Assembly: GCA_028641055.1 (NCBI GenBank)
Contig: CM054058.1
Location: 83,680,020 to 83,744,019, forward strand
Reading direction: 5' to 3'
Length of the DNA: 64,000 bases
From: Alopecurus myosuroides
Taxonomy: Eukaryota; Streptophyta; Magnoliopsida; Poales; Poaceae
The notes below the pieces were generated by a model. It saw only the letters and a program-made list of their open reading frames with translations. It was not told the origin of the DNA and made no database searches. The position numbers and the translations under genes were made by a program. Shown piece after piece: positions 19,670 to 30,200 of this stretch. Numbering within the stretch: the stretch's first letter is position 1; each line of letters opens with the position of its first letter.

Positions 19670-20751
19670 CTAAGGATAGAATTTGCGGAGGTGCGCAACA
19701 TTCCATGGGTTGGAGTAGATGCCACCGGTCGTCGGGTTCTTCAGTCGATAGGCGTCACCTGGGATAACTTTGTGTATTATGAAGGGTCCCTCCCATGGTG
19801 GTTCGAGCTTGTGCCCTTCCTTCTGCTTGAGCCCTAGCACTAAATCTCCCACTGCGAAGCCTCTGTGACGTATACGGCGGTTGTGATAGTTTCGCAACGA
19901 CTGTTGGTATACTGCGGATCTTGCGAGTGCAATATCGCGTATTTCGTCGAGTGCGTCCATATCTTTCGCGAGTGCCCTGTTAGAGGTTTCTTCGCTGTAA
20001 GCAACGACCCGTGGGGCGCTGAATTTGACATCCTCGGGAAGGACTGCTTTAGCCCCATATACCATGAAAAATGGTGTGTATTTTGTGGATCGGTTTGGGG
20101 TTGTGCGGAGGCTCCATAGCACGGAGGGTAACTCTTTTGCCCAGTGTCCTGCTGCTGGGTGTAGACGATCGAGTATCCGTTTCTTTATTCCAGCTGAGAC
20201 CAATCTGTTGGATCGCTCGACTAGACCGTTTGTTTGCGGGTGAGCCACTGAAGCGAAGCTGAGGGTGATTCCCGTTTCCTCGCAGAACTGCTGTGTTTCC
20301 TTGGCCGTGAAATTGCTTCCATTGTCGGTGATGATGTTGTGAGGTATCCCGAATCTGCGCACGATGGAGTCGAGGAATTTCATGGCGCATTGGGCGCCGG
20401 CCGAGGTAACTAGCATCGCTTCGATCCACTTTGTGAATTTGTCGACTGCGACGAGCAAGTGTGTATATCCTCCAGGTGTAGACTTGCGTAGTGGTCCTAC
20501 CATGTCTAGCCCCCACTGTGCGAAGGGCCAGGCAATTGGTATCATGTGTAGCTCTGTGGCGGGTGCATGCGGTTTGGGCGCGAATCTTTGACAGGCATTG
20601 CACCTGTCGACTAGGTCTTTTGCGTCTCTGGATGCTGTAAGCTAGTAGAATCCTGCTCGAAAAGCCTTGCCCACAATTTCCTTCCAGATGGCGTGGTGTC
20701 CACAATCCCCTTGATGTATGTCTCGCAGCAACTCTTTGCCATCTTCGGGTG
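19670..20751 (-). pseudogene. Integrase of the Tat element
   Basis: The open part (20545-19670, 291 codons) has the DDE core: D in WGLDMVGPL, D in IITDNGSNF, and E in NGLVERSN. A GPF...G.AYRL C-terminal module follows. The N-terminal zinc-binding segment lies in 20546-20751 with stops. In Gypsy elements this enzyme inserts cDNA into the genome. No chromodomain is present at the end, as expected for Tat. It belongs to one long gag-pol frame now cut by nonsense codons, so it would not be made as part of a polyprotein. Confidence 0.9.
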
Positions 20752-21924
20752 CTATGCATCTTTGCAGTATATGCCTGAGATGCTCTGTTTGTATAGCTTG
20801 TCGTTGAGTACCCGAAAAGATTTGTTGCGTCGGACTATTTGTCGAGCCTCGCGAACGTCTACTGGGAGCTCTTTGGCGGACAAGTAGTCGAGGTATTTCT
20901 GCGTCCAGACTGGCTCGACCAGAAAAAATTGTCTTGAAATACCATGAGTAAGCTCGATGATAGCAACTTGCGGGCTGACCTCTGTCTCCAATGCTGCGGG
21001 TGCTCCTGTAGTTTTCTTGACCTTGACTGAACGCTTGCTCATCCGCTCGAAATATATTCCTGGCGTTATGGGCGTGTTTGTGGACCCCATGTTTGCCAGC
21101 CTATCTGCCTCTTCATTGCTGGATCTCGCGATGTGCTGCAGCTCACATCCTTTGAAACTTCCTTCGAGTAGATTGTACATGTCCCGATAGGCAACCATGT
21201 TTTCTGCGATAGCGTCGCACTCCTTCATTGTCTGTTGCACGATGAGATTGGAATCGCCATAGATCATCAGTCGGGTGGCTCCACATGCGATTGCCATCTT
21301 CATCCCATGTAACAGTGCCTCGTATTCTGCGTCGTTGTTGGATGCTAGATCGTCGGGTGGGAAGTCCAATCGCAGGACGTATTGCAATTTATCTCCTCTG
21401 GGTGATATAAGGACGATGCCAGCTCCATCTCCTTCGTTCCTTTTGGACCCGTCGAATACATGATCAGTTACTCGTGTACTCTGGCAGTCCGGGTGTTTGT
21501 AGTTATGTCCACTCGCTCAGGAATTCCACGAGTACATGTGATTTCACGGAATTGCGCCCCGCGTAGATGATGTCCCAGGCGCCTAATCAATGCTCCACTT
21601 TGCTATTCTTCCGGATGCCATTGGATTGTTCATGATGGTACCGAGTGATGCGTCGTTTAGCACCGTTACGGTGTGCTCCTGGAAGTAGTGTTTGAGCTTT
21701 CGAGCGGTGAGGACAACCCCGTATGCAAGCTTCTGGTATTGAGGGTATCGTTGTTCTCACGGCGAAAGCACCTCACTGATGCAGTAGATTGGCCTTTGAA
21801 CTCCATACGCCTTGCCTTCCTCCGGTCTTTCGACCACGATGGCCGTGCTGATGACCTGGCTTGTTGCGGCTAGGTATAGGTACAATGGCTCCCTTTCTTG
21901 TGGTGTAGCCAGGATACGCCTGCT
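20752..21924 (-). pseudogene. RNase H (ribonuclease H-like) and RT connection of the Tat element
   Basis: 21387-20752 reads NNDAEYEALLHGMKMAIACG, then the IYGDSNLIVQQ block and SSNEEADRLANMG, the acidic-residue pattern of RNase H. 21480-21924 holds the connection region (LAYGVVLTARKLKHYFQEH), in the same frame as RT but with at least two stops (near 21760 and 21590). The enzyme would remove the RNA template during reverse transcription. Confidence 0.88.
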
Positions 21925-22902
21925 CTATAGCGTTCGCTTTAGATCTGTGAATGCCTGTTTAGCTTCGGGTGTCCACTCGAATTTATCTGTCTTCTTCAAC
22001 AGCTTGTAGAAGGGTAACGCCTGCTCGCCCAATCGCGCAATGAATCTGCTCAAGGCGGCTAGTCGTCCTGCGAGCTGCTGTACCCCACGTAGATTGGTTG
22101 GCTCCTTCATTGTTAAGATTGCTTGTATCTTCTCTGGGTTGGCTTCAAGTTCTCTGGCGGACACCAGGTACCCGAGAAGTTGTCCTGCAGGGACGCCGAA
22201 GACGCATTTTGTCGGGTTGAGTTTGATCCTGTATGCGTTCAGCGCATCGAACGTTTCTTTGATATCCTCGAGGAGTGTGTCCTCCACTCGAGTCTTGATG
22301 ACGATGTCGTCAACGTACACTTGTACGTTCTTGCCAATGAGCTTGGCAAGACATTTTTGCATGCAGCGCTGATATGTTGCGCCTGCGTTCTTCAGCCCAA
22401 AGGGCATTGTCGTGTAGCAGTAAACACCGTGGGGTGTGATAAATGTCGTCTTCTCCTCGTCCTCCTTTTTCATCCTGATCTGATTATAACCGGAATAGGC
22501 GTCCAAGAAGGAGAGGCGTTGGCATCCTGCGGTAGAGTCCACGATCTGGTCGATCCGTGGTAGGGGAAAATTATCCTTGGGGCAGTGCTTATTCAACGAC
22601 GTGTAGTCGATGCACAAGCGAAGGATGTCAGTATTCTTCTTCGGGACTAGCACCGGATTTGCTAACCAGGTGGAAATCTTTATTTCGCGGATGAATTTTG
22701 CCGCGAGTAGTCTGTTTACTTCTTCTCCAAACGCTTTCTGCTTGGGCTCTGAGAACCGTCGAGTGGTCTGCTTGATGGGTTTTGCGTCTTTGTAGACTTC
22801 GAGTGAGTGCTCGGCGAACTCCCTGGGTATTCCTGGCATATCTGAGGGTTGCCAGGCGAAAATTTCCCAGTACTCACGGAGGAGTTCGACGAGCGCGCTT
22901 TC
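21925..22902 (-). pseudogene. Reverse transcriptase of the Tat element
   Basis: Open from 22839 to the TAG at 21925-21927. Motifs in order: LRLCIDYTSLNKHCPKDNFP, FLDAYSGYNQI, MPFGLKNAGATYQR, the catalytic YVDD (VQVYVDDIVIKT), then LGYLVSARELEANP. Tat-type RTs have exactly this YVDD context. A TAG at 22903-22905 separates it from protease without a change of frame. The domain itself looks intact, but it is bounded by stops on both sides. Confidence 0.92.
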
Positions 22903-23775
22903 CTATGCTGGCGAGAGGGTAGTGGAAACCATCGCCGTTTTCGCGGAATCTGTCGGGTGCACTTCATGTTTGCGAGTGTCGTTGTTGGCACTGAATTCCA
23001 GCTCCGGTGCGTTCTTCTTTGTGAGGGGCATCACGGAGTGATCCGTGGTTTTTGCTATCTCCTCCAGTTCTTCGTGCATCCCGAAAGATTTGGCGATCTC
23101 GTTGAACTCGATGTCGCACTTGTTGGATTTTTGGAAATCTCCGTTGATGGTGATTGCGCCGTATTCCCCAGGTAGCTTGAGTTTCAGATATGCATAATGT
23201 GGTACTGCCATGAATCTTGCGAAGGTTGTTCGACCAAGAATGGCGTGGTACTGTGAGAGCCAGTCAACTACTTCAAAGTCGAGGAATTCTCTCCTGTAAT
23301 TGCGTCGATTGCCCAACACCACCTCCAGGTTGATTGTTCCGAGTGGGCGGGTCGCCTTTCCTGTAACTATCCCGTGGAAGGATGTTTCTGATTCTGCGAG
23401 TCCCTCCAGGTAACTGTTCATCCGACGGAGTGTGTCCGCGTAGATGATGTTGATGCCGCTGCCCCCGTCCATGAATACGCGAGCCAGTTCGTAATTACCA
23501 ATTTGTGCTTGGATTACTAGGGCAGCGTGTCCTGGTCGATAGACTCGTGGGGGGTGATCTTCCTTGGAGAAGGTGATCGGTTGGTCCGCCATCTTCAGGT
23601 ATTCGGGTTTTGTAGGTGGGGCTTGCACAGCCATGCATATTTGCCGCGTGTTCGTTTTCTGGACCCTGCGTGATGGACAGACCTTTTGTATCATTCCTAG
23701 GAGTCCTGCTGGGTCCGGGTATGCAATGCCTCCTTGGTTTGCGACGGGCGGCGCAGGTAGTGCAGCTAGTACCAC
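22903..23775 (-). pseudogene. Aspartic protease region of the Tat element
   Basis: The catalytic motif VFMDGGSGINIIY (DGGS, as in Tat elements where DGGSS is common) sits about 100 residues into the open frame. It is followed by the flap-like region and AILGRTTFARF. The frame continues upstream towards gag with further stops between 23776 and 24000. Confidence 0.85.
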
Positions 23776-24000
23776 ATTCTGGTTTCCTGGTGAAGGTAGG
23801 GGTTGTGGCGATTGGAATTCTTGGTGTCCTCCTCCTGGAAGTTGCGGGTAGCCTTAAATAACTGCCGATATGTTCTTCTTCGAGAAGGCCTCGTGGATGT
23901 CTAGGAACTTTCGGCAATCCTTGAGAAGGTGTGTTGCCTTAGTTTTGCCTATGCGCTTATCTGTAAATAGATGTAGCGTGCAGTATCCATCAAGGTCCTC

Positions 24001-25617
24001 CTACGGAGTTTTGTCTTCCGCCTTTGGCTTCCATTCGCGATTTCCACGGCGTCCGCTATCACGATTCCGTGTGAATTCTGCTGCTACCAGTTCTTCTCGG
24101 TCGTCATGATCGTAGTACTTCCTTCTTTTCTTTCGACCGTGGCGGTCGTCCTCGGGTGCGGGCGAAGATGTCCTCTCGTTGCGCACTGAGTCCTCTCCAT
24201 TAGCCCATCTATCGGCTATGATCATCAGCTCTCCAATAGTCTTGGGTGTTTCTCGCCCCAGTTCTTCTCTGAAAGCAGTTCGTCCAGCGCCCTTTGCGAA
24301 GGCTTCAACTGCTACTTCCTCTAATATGTTCCCCGCGGTGTTCCTGAGCGTAGTCCATCGCTGGATGTATTCGCGAGTGGACTCGCCACTCTTTTGCTTG
24401 CAGGCTCGCAGTTCCTCGATGGTCGCCGGTCTTTTGTATGTGGCCTGGAAATTTTTGCAAAAATCGAAGTGTAGATCGTCCCATGACCCGTAGCAGGACT
24501 TCGTTCTCGCTTCCAGCCAACTGTGTGCCGCTCCTACCAAGTGTAGATTGCGGTACTGCATAGCCGTGTTCTTGTTCCCACGTTGGCATTTTACTGCCGT
24601 GAGGTAATCCGACAACCATGACGAAGGTTCGAGTGAACCATCGTATTTTGTTACTTCTATGCTGAGCTTGAATCTTTTGGGTAGAGGCGCCTCGCGGATG
24701 CTGCGAGCGAAGCACAGCACGCCGCATGTTTCGTCATCAGAAGATCCGGATGAGGAGCGTGTGCGGTTCCTTGCAGGTCTCTCCTTGTCTACTTTATTTT
24801 GCACGATGTCTGATCGTGCATTATAACCTGGCTGATCACGATCGGCTTCCTTCCTTGGTTCCATGCTGCGATTTCGCGAGCGACTGCTATGATGTCGCGA
24901 GCCGCGGTCTTTATTTCTCGGGCTGCCTTCCCTGTTGCTTCGGCTATCATCGCGTCGCCGGGCTTCTTTTCCTCTACCACGGCGAGGCGATTTTTCCCTC
25001 CTAGGCGAGGCACTCCTGCGCCTGCGGGGTGCTTACTTCTCCTTCTGAGCAGCAGCTTTCCTGCGATCATAGGAGGAAAGCCTTGAGGCCGCCATGCGTA
25101 ATCCCTTCTGAATTTGCTTATATTGCTCCGCTCGAGGGTCGTTTTCTCCCGGTTGATTTATCTGCATGTAGGTTGCTGCAGCTAGGACTGCGCCAGCGGG
25201 AGTTTGCGGATAGAAGTTTCCTTCCTCGTCGACCCGCATGAGGGAAGGTCCGAGTGACCTGCTGATCCCATTCAGGGACTCGTCGTCCATGGTCGCGGTT
25301 CTTGAGGCGTGTCCCTTCTTCGCGGGGCGAGTCCCGGCAGAAGGTGTTAGGGACAGCTCAGCCCGGCGTTGACTTGACTCGTCTGCCAATCTTTTCCGCC
25401 TGGCTAGATGTGCCCGAGCTTCTTTGATCGCAGTGGCCGCTCTCACTAGATGATAGTGGTAGGTGATCATGTCTTCGTGTGGGGCTCCGGCCGCAGGTGG
25501 TTTGCTCGTGCGGATAGCCTCCTTTGCTCGAACCCAGGCGTCTCGCGAGACGTTGATCTCAGCGCGTTCCCTTGCGCTGTGTTCAGTTTCTGCGGGTGGT
25601 TGTTCCGATCCTGCCAT
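24001..25617 (-). pseudogene. Gag of the Tat element
   Basis: Likely start ATG at 25617 (M-A-G-S-E-Q), in a frame that also reads back into the 5' LTR. The N-terminal half is Ala/Arg-rich. An Arg/Ser-rich linker follows at 24865-25032. The capsid-type retrotrans_gag domain is at 24001-24864 (YDGSLEPSSWLSDYLTAV, WLEARTKSCYGSWDDL, TREYIQRWTTLRNTAGNI). TAA at 25033-25035 and TAG at 24001-24003 interrupt one continuous frame. After the second stop a Cys/His-containing stretch resembles the Tat gag C-terminus. It would have formed the virus-like particle. Confidence 0.88.
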
Positions 25618-26035
25618 GAAGACCTGAGCCAGATGTGGCTTGTGAGTCCTAGGCGTAACCTGAAAGGCCTTCCTGACCCGAGAGGGCTCTTCTGTAGAGA
25701 GGGTATGGAAATTGCTGGTGTTGAGGCGGATGGACTCACCACTTTTCGCCAAGTAGGGTCGTGAATCGATAGCTCCTGGGCTGGAAATTGACTCAGATCT
25801 CGATTCCTCAGGGAAGTGAAGGATCCCATCTTTGTTGGTGTAGAACTTGAAGCTCCCGAACGTCAAGGTGACGCTCTTCTCCAGATCGCTGAATACCGGG
25901 CGTGATTCCGGCGAGTGAGGGGTGACTACGACAGATCCGATCTGGATCGGGTTGGTCGGAATCGAAGTCGAAGGTTTCCAACGTGAGTTGGTCGTCGATG
26001 AAGCCGAAGATGCCGGAGATCCAGCGCCTGCCGTT

Positions 26036-26051
26036 CCCACAGACGGCGCCA
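26036..26051 (-). promoter_or_regulatory. Primer binding site of the Tat element
   Basis: TGGCGCCGTCTGTGGG on the minus strand, two bases from the 5' LTR. It is complementary to a tRNA 3' end of the type ...GGCGCCA. Tat-like rice elements are reported to use tRNA-Arg; I cannot confirm the isoacceptor here. Confidence 0.85.
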
Positions 26052-26053
26052 AT

Positions 26054-26544
26054 TGTCGAATCTGCATCTCAACAAGTCCCTCGGGTGAACCCATAGGGTT
26101 TCGAACAGGAGAACCTGTAGGCTCTGGTGACGATCGTCGGCTAGACAGGGGGCACGATTTACCCAGGTTCGGGGCCCTCGTAGAGGTAAAACCCTTAATC
26201 CTGCCTCTGTCGATCTGTATTCACGAGTAGATCGGTTACAATGGGGGGTCGCTCAAGTCGAGAGTATGATCTCGAGCTCAAGGCTTGGTGGTGCGGTATT
26301 GCTTGTCCTCTCCTGACGATTCTCCTGGCCTTATATAGGTGGCCAGGTCTCAAATCTCACCCGGGGAGGACTCGAAGCCTAACCCTAAGTCGGTTACAAG
26401 TTTCCTATCTTAACCCGCAAGGCTTTGCGGGTGGGCTTCCACTAGGCCTTCTAGAATAGTCCAAGGCATCTCCTCTTGGGCTTCCGTCCTGGTCCTAGGA
26501 CCGGGTACCTTTACTCGACAGGTCCAAGGTCCATCCCTTCGTCA
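26054..26544 (-). repeat. 5' LTR of the Tat element
   Basis: 491 bp, matching 13693-14183 with about 15 substitutions and no indel. Confidence 0.96.
26330..26337 (-). promoter_or_regulatory. TATA box of the Tat 5' LTR
   Basis: TATATAAG on the minus strand. This is the expected promoter of the full-length genomic transcript. Confidence 0.6.
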
Positions 26545-26834
26545 CGTGGCTTCCGATGTCTCGAGAACTATTGCTTTGAACTAGAACTTAACTTTTTACG
26601 TCCTAGAAACTCTCTTTATATAGCAGATAAGTTGTTGGGGTTACAGGAAAATCGGGGTCATGCCTGTCCTCGGAATCCTATCTAGACCCGGCAATTCGAG
26701 CCTTTGTCGGTTCATCCTAGATTCCTGGTTAGCTCTGGCCGGTTCTAGAACACTCCGCTAGAGCTGCAGCCCCGCTGGGTCCTGGCCTTGACGTGAACCT
26801 TTCTCTCGGCCAAAGTCCGTGCCTCCGAATCCAT
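26545..26834 (-). repeat. Right LTR fragment of element X
   Basis: Aligns with 1028-1308 of the left LTR ('ttgaactagaa.ttaactttt', 'atagcaga.aagtt', 'gagcctttgt.ggttcatcctaga'). Similarity ends at about 26834. The first five bases double as the TSD of the Tat insertion. Confidence 0.8.
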
Positions 26835-27327
26835 TTATTAAAATAAATGGCCACATAGCATGTGAATTTATCACCGTCTAAACCTTGAATTATGTGGCCA
26901 AGCCCACCCCTCATGTCTCGATAATCATACTCTATGGTCTAATGGTGCCAGATAGGAGGGAAAACAGTGAACATCTTTCATTGCCTCACTTCACGTGTAC
27001 CTTAGAGTTTTCTTTCTAGTAAGATCTTAGCTATACATGCATAATATTCTCTAGAAGCATCTAATACGATATTGTGTGAACATAATACTCTTTGAGCCAT
27101 TATAGGTACTTACGGATACAAGTATATATGTGAATGTATATAATCACACAATAGATACATAAGAGTGTTACAATGTACCTATGGATGAGAGGAATTTGCT
27201 CAAAAATATATTATAGACTTATATTTAAACACTAATATAATTCATGAAAATAATTCTAGTTTATCACTAATCAACTTGTAAAAATATATATTATAAATTT
27301 TCAAAACCAATGATATCTTAATAAATA
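26835..27327. other. AT-rich intergenic DNA
   Basis: No open frame or recognisable repeat. The AT content contrasts with the GC-balanced elements on either side, so it may be older flanking DNA. Confidence 0.5.
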
Positions 27328-27430
27328 CTCCCTATGTTCCACAATATAAGCCTATTTTTAGCAAACTAATTTATCTTGCTATAAAAAAGTTTATCTTGCT
27401 AAAAAGACTTACATTGTGAAACATACGGAG
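27328..27430. mobile_element. Stowaway-like MITE (Tc1/Mariner type), 103 bp
   Basis: The left end CTCCCTATGTTCCACAATAT and the reverse complement of the right end, CTCCGTATGTTTCACAATGT, match at most positions over about 23 bp. The CTCC(C/G)T start is the Stowaway signature. TA precedes the left end, but TT rather than TA follows the right end, so the target duplication has decayed or the border is shifted. Confidence 0.75.
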
Positions 27431-29389
27431 TTGCTAATTTGTCTTGTATTAATGAACATAAAAATGTGATAATAATAATAAATGTCAATTAATTTAGTAC
27501 ATAATTGATATATATTATTATTATGAAATCTTATTTATAATAGGCAGAATTGATTCGTATTTTAAAATGATAATATACTAACTTTGCTCACTTCACGAAA
27601 ACCTTATAAATTATAATAACATAAAGAACTATATCCCCTATGTTACCAAATATATAGTCCATATTTCCTTTTCTTCTCCAAGTTTAAAGGGCGCATTAGA
27701 ACATTCTACACTAAAGCATGCAATTAAAATCTTGATGTATTTTTTATTTTCTATTTTTTGTCCCTTTTCCATTTAGTTAGAATTTTATTTTCGCCTTATT
27801 TTTATATTTCTGTGATTTGTTGTATTTTTTATGTTTAGTTTTTTTGTCTTCTACTTGGAATTATATTTTTTTTTAAATTCTCTCAAAATAACCATATGAT
27901 CATATTTATTATATATGAGAACACCACTTTTCAAGACTCATGTACATTAATATTCATTTACTACGCATAATAAGTACTCTTAATACTTTAACTCTTCTTT
28001 TGAGATGCCAGGACCTTTTTTAGTCATGAGTGTTTTTCTTTGAAACGCTGAATATTTTCGGTTAGGATGAATGAAGTTTTATGTATGACATAAACTATAT
28101 TTACACTTTTTTTTCTTGTTGTTGGGGGGGGGACATTTTTCACTAGTAGTGTGAATAGTTAGTTTATTAAATATGCAAGAGGAAATCTCCTAAACTATAT
28201 GCAGAAAATTTACCAATTAGAATTTTCCTGTCTTATTGTACCGATTTCCAATGTTTCATCTCATCAAAGTGATATCCAACAATGTGTTATTATATAACAT
28301 AGAAAAATGTCATAGAACTTACATTCAAAACCATTAAAATATGTATAAAGTGTTATTTTTCGGTGCTTAATTGGAACCAGATTACATAACTAGTATAGAG
28401 AGTGGTTACTTTTTTATGAGAATTAGACTATGTTGATGACAAGGTACATGAAGAAGTTAAATGTCAATAGGTGATTAATTTCATGAAAATTATAATTCAT
28501 CACCCTTAGTAGTGTTGTGTTATTTTTTTCATTAAGATTGAGTTTACTGGAATGTAATACAGCTGGTTAGTTGTACAAGTAAATTAAAGTTAGAATTCAT
28601 CCGAAGACACATGAATCACATTTTTCATTTTTAAAACCTTTTAGAGCATAAAACGTTGCGAAAATAAATCTATCCATTACATATCTATATACTAGAGTAG
28701 TTTATTACTTACGGTTTCAGCCATTATTTCATGAAAAGGGGAAACTGTGTCCTATTTTTTCCAAAAGAAAGGGAGTCTACATCAATTCACACCGCCTTTT
28801 ATTAAAGCATTTATTACTCCCTCCTGTGCATTACTTCACTTTTTTCCATTTCTACTTGTTATCCTCAAATTATCAATGGTTTCTTGGTGCTCGCTCCATT
28901 CCCCCTCTTATTCCTGGCGTACTCGCTCCAGACTCTGTTACTTGAATTTTTCCTTGCCACTTTTCATGATCGAACGCTCAGTTACAACATCATCGCGGTT
29001 AGCAGATACACTGAACTAGATTTGCTAGCTTACATTATTCCAAACCCATCAGCTAACTAATAATACCTTTAGTTACTTGATTATTCCAAACACATATTCA
29101 GAGAAAACCTTTAGTTAACTTAATACATGCACACATAAACCATCCATGTGCATGAAACATCGTCTTTCTTCATAACTAGTGGGCACCTGAAGCAAGCAAA
29201 AGCGGCGGCGCCACTGCAGCCAAGCCTAGTCGATTCAGCTAGGGACAAAAGAGGAGAAATTCCTAGTACGTACGTGACACCGAAGAAAATGTATTGTTAT
29301 TGCAAAGCTCATAGAAATGGAGCAAATAAAACACCTAGACCGGATTTTTTTCCTAGAAAGTTATATCAAAACTTCTGTGACATAATTAA
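27431..29389. other. AT-rich intergenic DNA
   Basis: I see no gene. A single Stowaway-like end (CCCTATGTTACCAAATATATAG) near 27638 has no clear partner. A nine-G run lies at 28122-28130. Short open frames at 28747-29019 and 29148-29426 lack any recognisable pattern. Confidence 0.5.
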
Positions 29390-30195
29390 ATATGATATGA
29401 CAACCATGGTACTTAGCTTCAAATGAAGGAAGCTACCTTTATTATATTTTAATTTTGGCACCGTCATTTTATTGCGCAAAAAGGCGAATGTGTCACAAAT
29501 TGAACAATATACGTTGTTTTGTCTTTGGAATGTAAGTTTCAAGGTTTTCACAAAATTTGGTACTAACCAAATCATAGATATTGTAGATAAAGTAAGTAGA
29601 CTAACTCATACAACCTTTATTCCTAGGAGACATATTATTGATGGGATTTTAATTTGCACGAGACCATCCATGAAATTAATAGGAACAAAATTGACGGTGC
29701 TCTATTCAAAATGAATTTTGAAAATCATACAACAAATTTAAATGGTCTTTTTTTCCAACAAGTCATGCGAATGAAAGGATTTGATCCAAAATTATATTCT
29801 TGGGTTTCTGACTTTGTCTCATGGGGTAGCATGGGTATCAAATTTAATGAAGATATCAATCACTATTTCCAAACTTAAAAAGGCCTTCGCCATGGGGATC
29901 TGCTATCTCCAGTATTTTTTTATGTCATGGCAGATACGTTTGTTGTTCTTATTGCTCGGGAAAAGGAGGACACCCAAGTGGAAGGGCTAATTCCACATTT
30001 AGTTGAGGGTGGTATTTCCATTCTTCAGTAAGTGGACGATACAAATCTTGTTATGGAACATGATGTGGAGAAATCTCTAAATATCAAATTGATCCTCTAT
30101 ATTTTTGAAAATTTGTCGGGCCTGAATATTAATTTTCATCTGAGTGGTACTTTTGATTTTCGATGTGCTAAAGAGGTTGACAGTAAATTTAGATA
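29390..30195 (+). pseudogene. LINE (L1-type) reverse-transcriptase fossil
   Basis: Translated pieces in order match plant L1 ORF2: a K-L-x-V-L-Y-S-K-M-N-F-E block near 29690, GFDPKLYSWVSDFV near 29790, KKGLRHGDLLSPVFFYVMAD near 29880-29930 (the RT block with GxRxGDxLSP), the active-site strand with VDDT just after a stop at about 30030, and LSGLNINFH near 30120. Stops and frameshifts are frequent, so it is old. It is truncated at the right by the LTR fragment starting at 30201. It is unrelated to the GC-rich LINE at the right edge. Confidence 0.8.
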
Positions 30196-30200
30196 ACTGG

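Larger units (their letters stand above)
13693..26544 (-). mobile_element. Complete Tat-lineage Gypsy retrotransposon with antisense gene; TSD CGTGG
   Basis: 12,852 bp with two 491-bp LTRs (13693-14183; 26054-26544), each TGTCGAAT...CTTCGTCA, flanked by CGTGG at 13688-13692 and 26545-26549. On the minus strand, in order: PBS, gag, protease, RT, RNase H, integrase. A spliced antisense gene is on the plus strand between the integrase end and the PPT, and the PPT abuts the 3' LTR. This is the organisation of grass Tat elements such as Grande and RIRE2-like families. By eye the LTRs differ at about 15 of 491 positions (10 transitions). With the commonly used grass LTR rate of 1.3e-8 per site per year, that suggests roughly 1.2 million years. 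Many in-frame stops make it non-autonomous now. Confidence 0.95.
856..26834 (-). mobile_element. Element X: old Tat-lineage Gypsy retrotransposon, fragmented host of two insertions
   Basis: Segments 1020-1310 and 26550-26834 are about 85% similar by eye (both contain 'cttccgatg.ctcgagaacta' and 'tcctagaNtcc.ggttagct'), so they are the two LTRs of one minus-strand element. Between them lie a plus-strand antisense gene (1981-5696) and minus-strand integrase, RNase H and RT-thumb remnants (6655-8551, resuming 13348-13610). RT catalytic core, protease and gag are missing: at about 13611-13680 the pol remnant runs directly into LTR sequence, a large internal deletion. Two later elements (8552-13342 and 13693-26544) split it. 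The antisense gene facing pol is diagnostic of Tat-lineage elements. Confidence 0.75.

Noticed and set aside
21925..23861. Plus-strand frames opposite the Tat protease and RT
   Set aside because: Shadows of well-supported minus-strand pol domains.
27638..27680. Second Stowaway-like MITE
   Set aside because: Only one end resembles the family; no matching inverted end was found nearby.
28122..28130. G-run as a possible G-quadruplex
   Set aside because: A single homopolymer without the four spaced runs needed.
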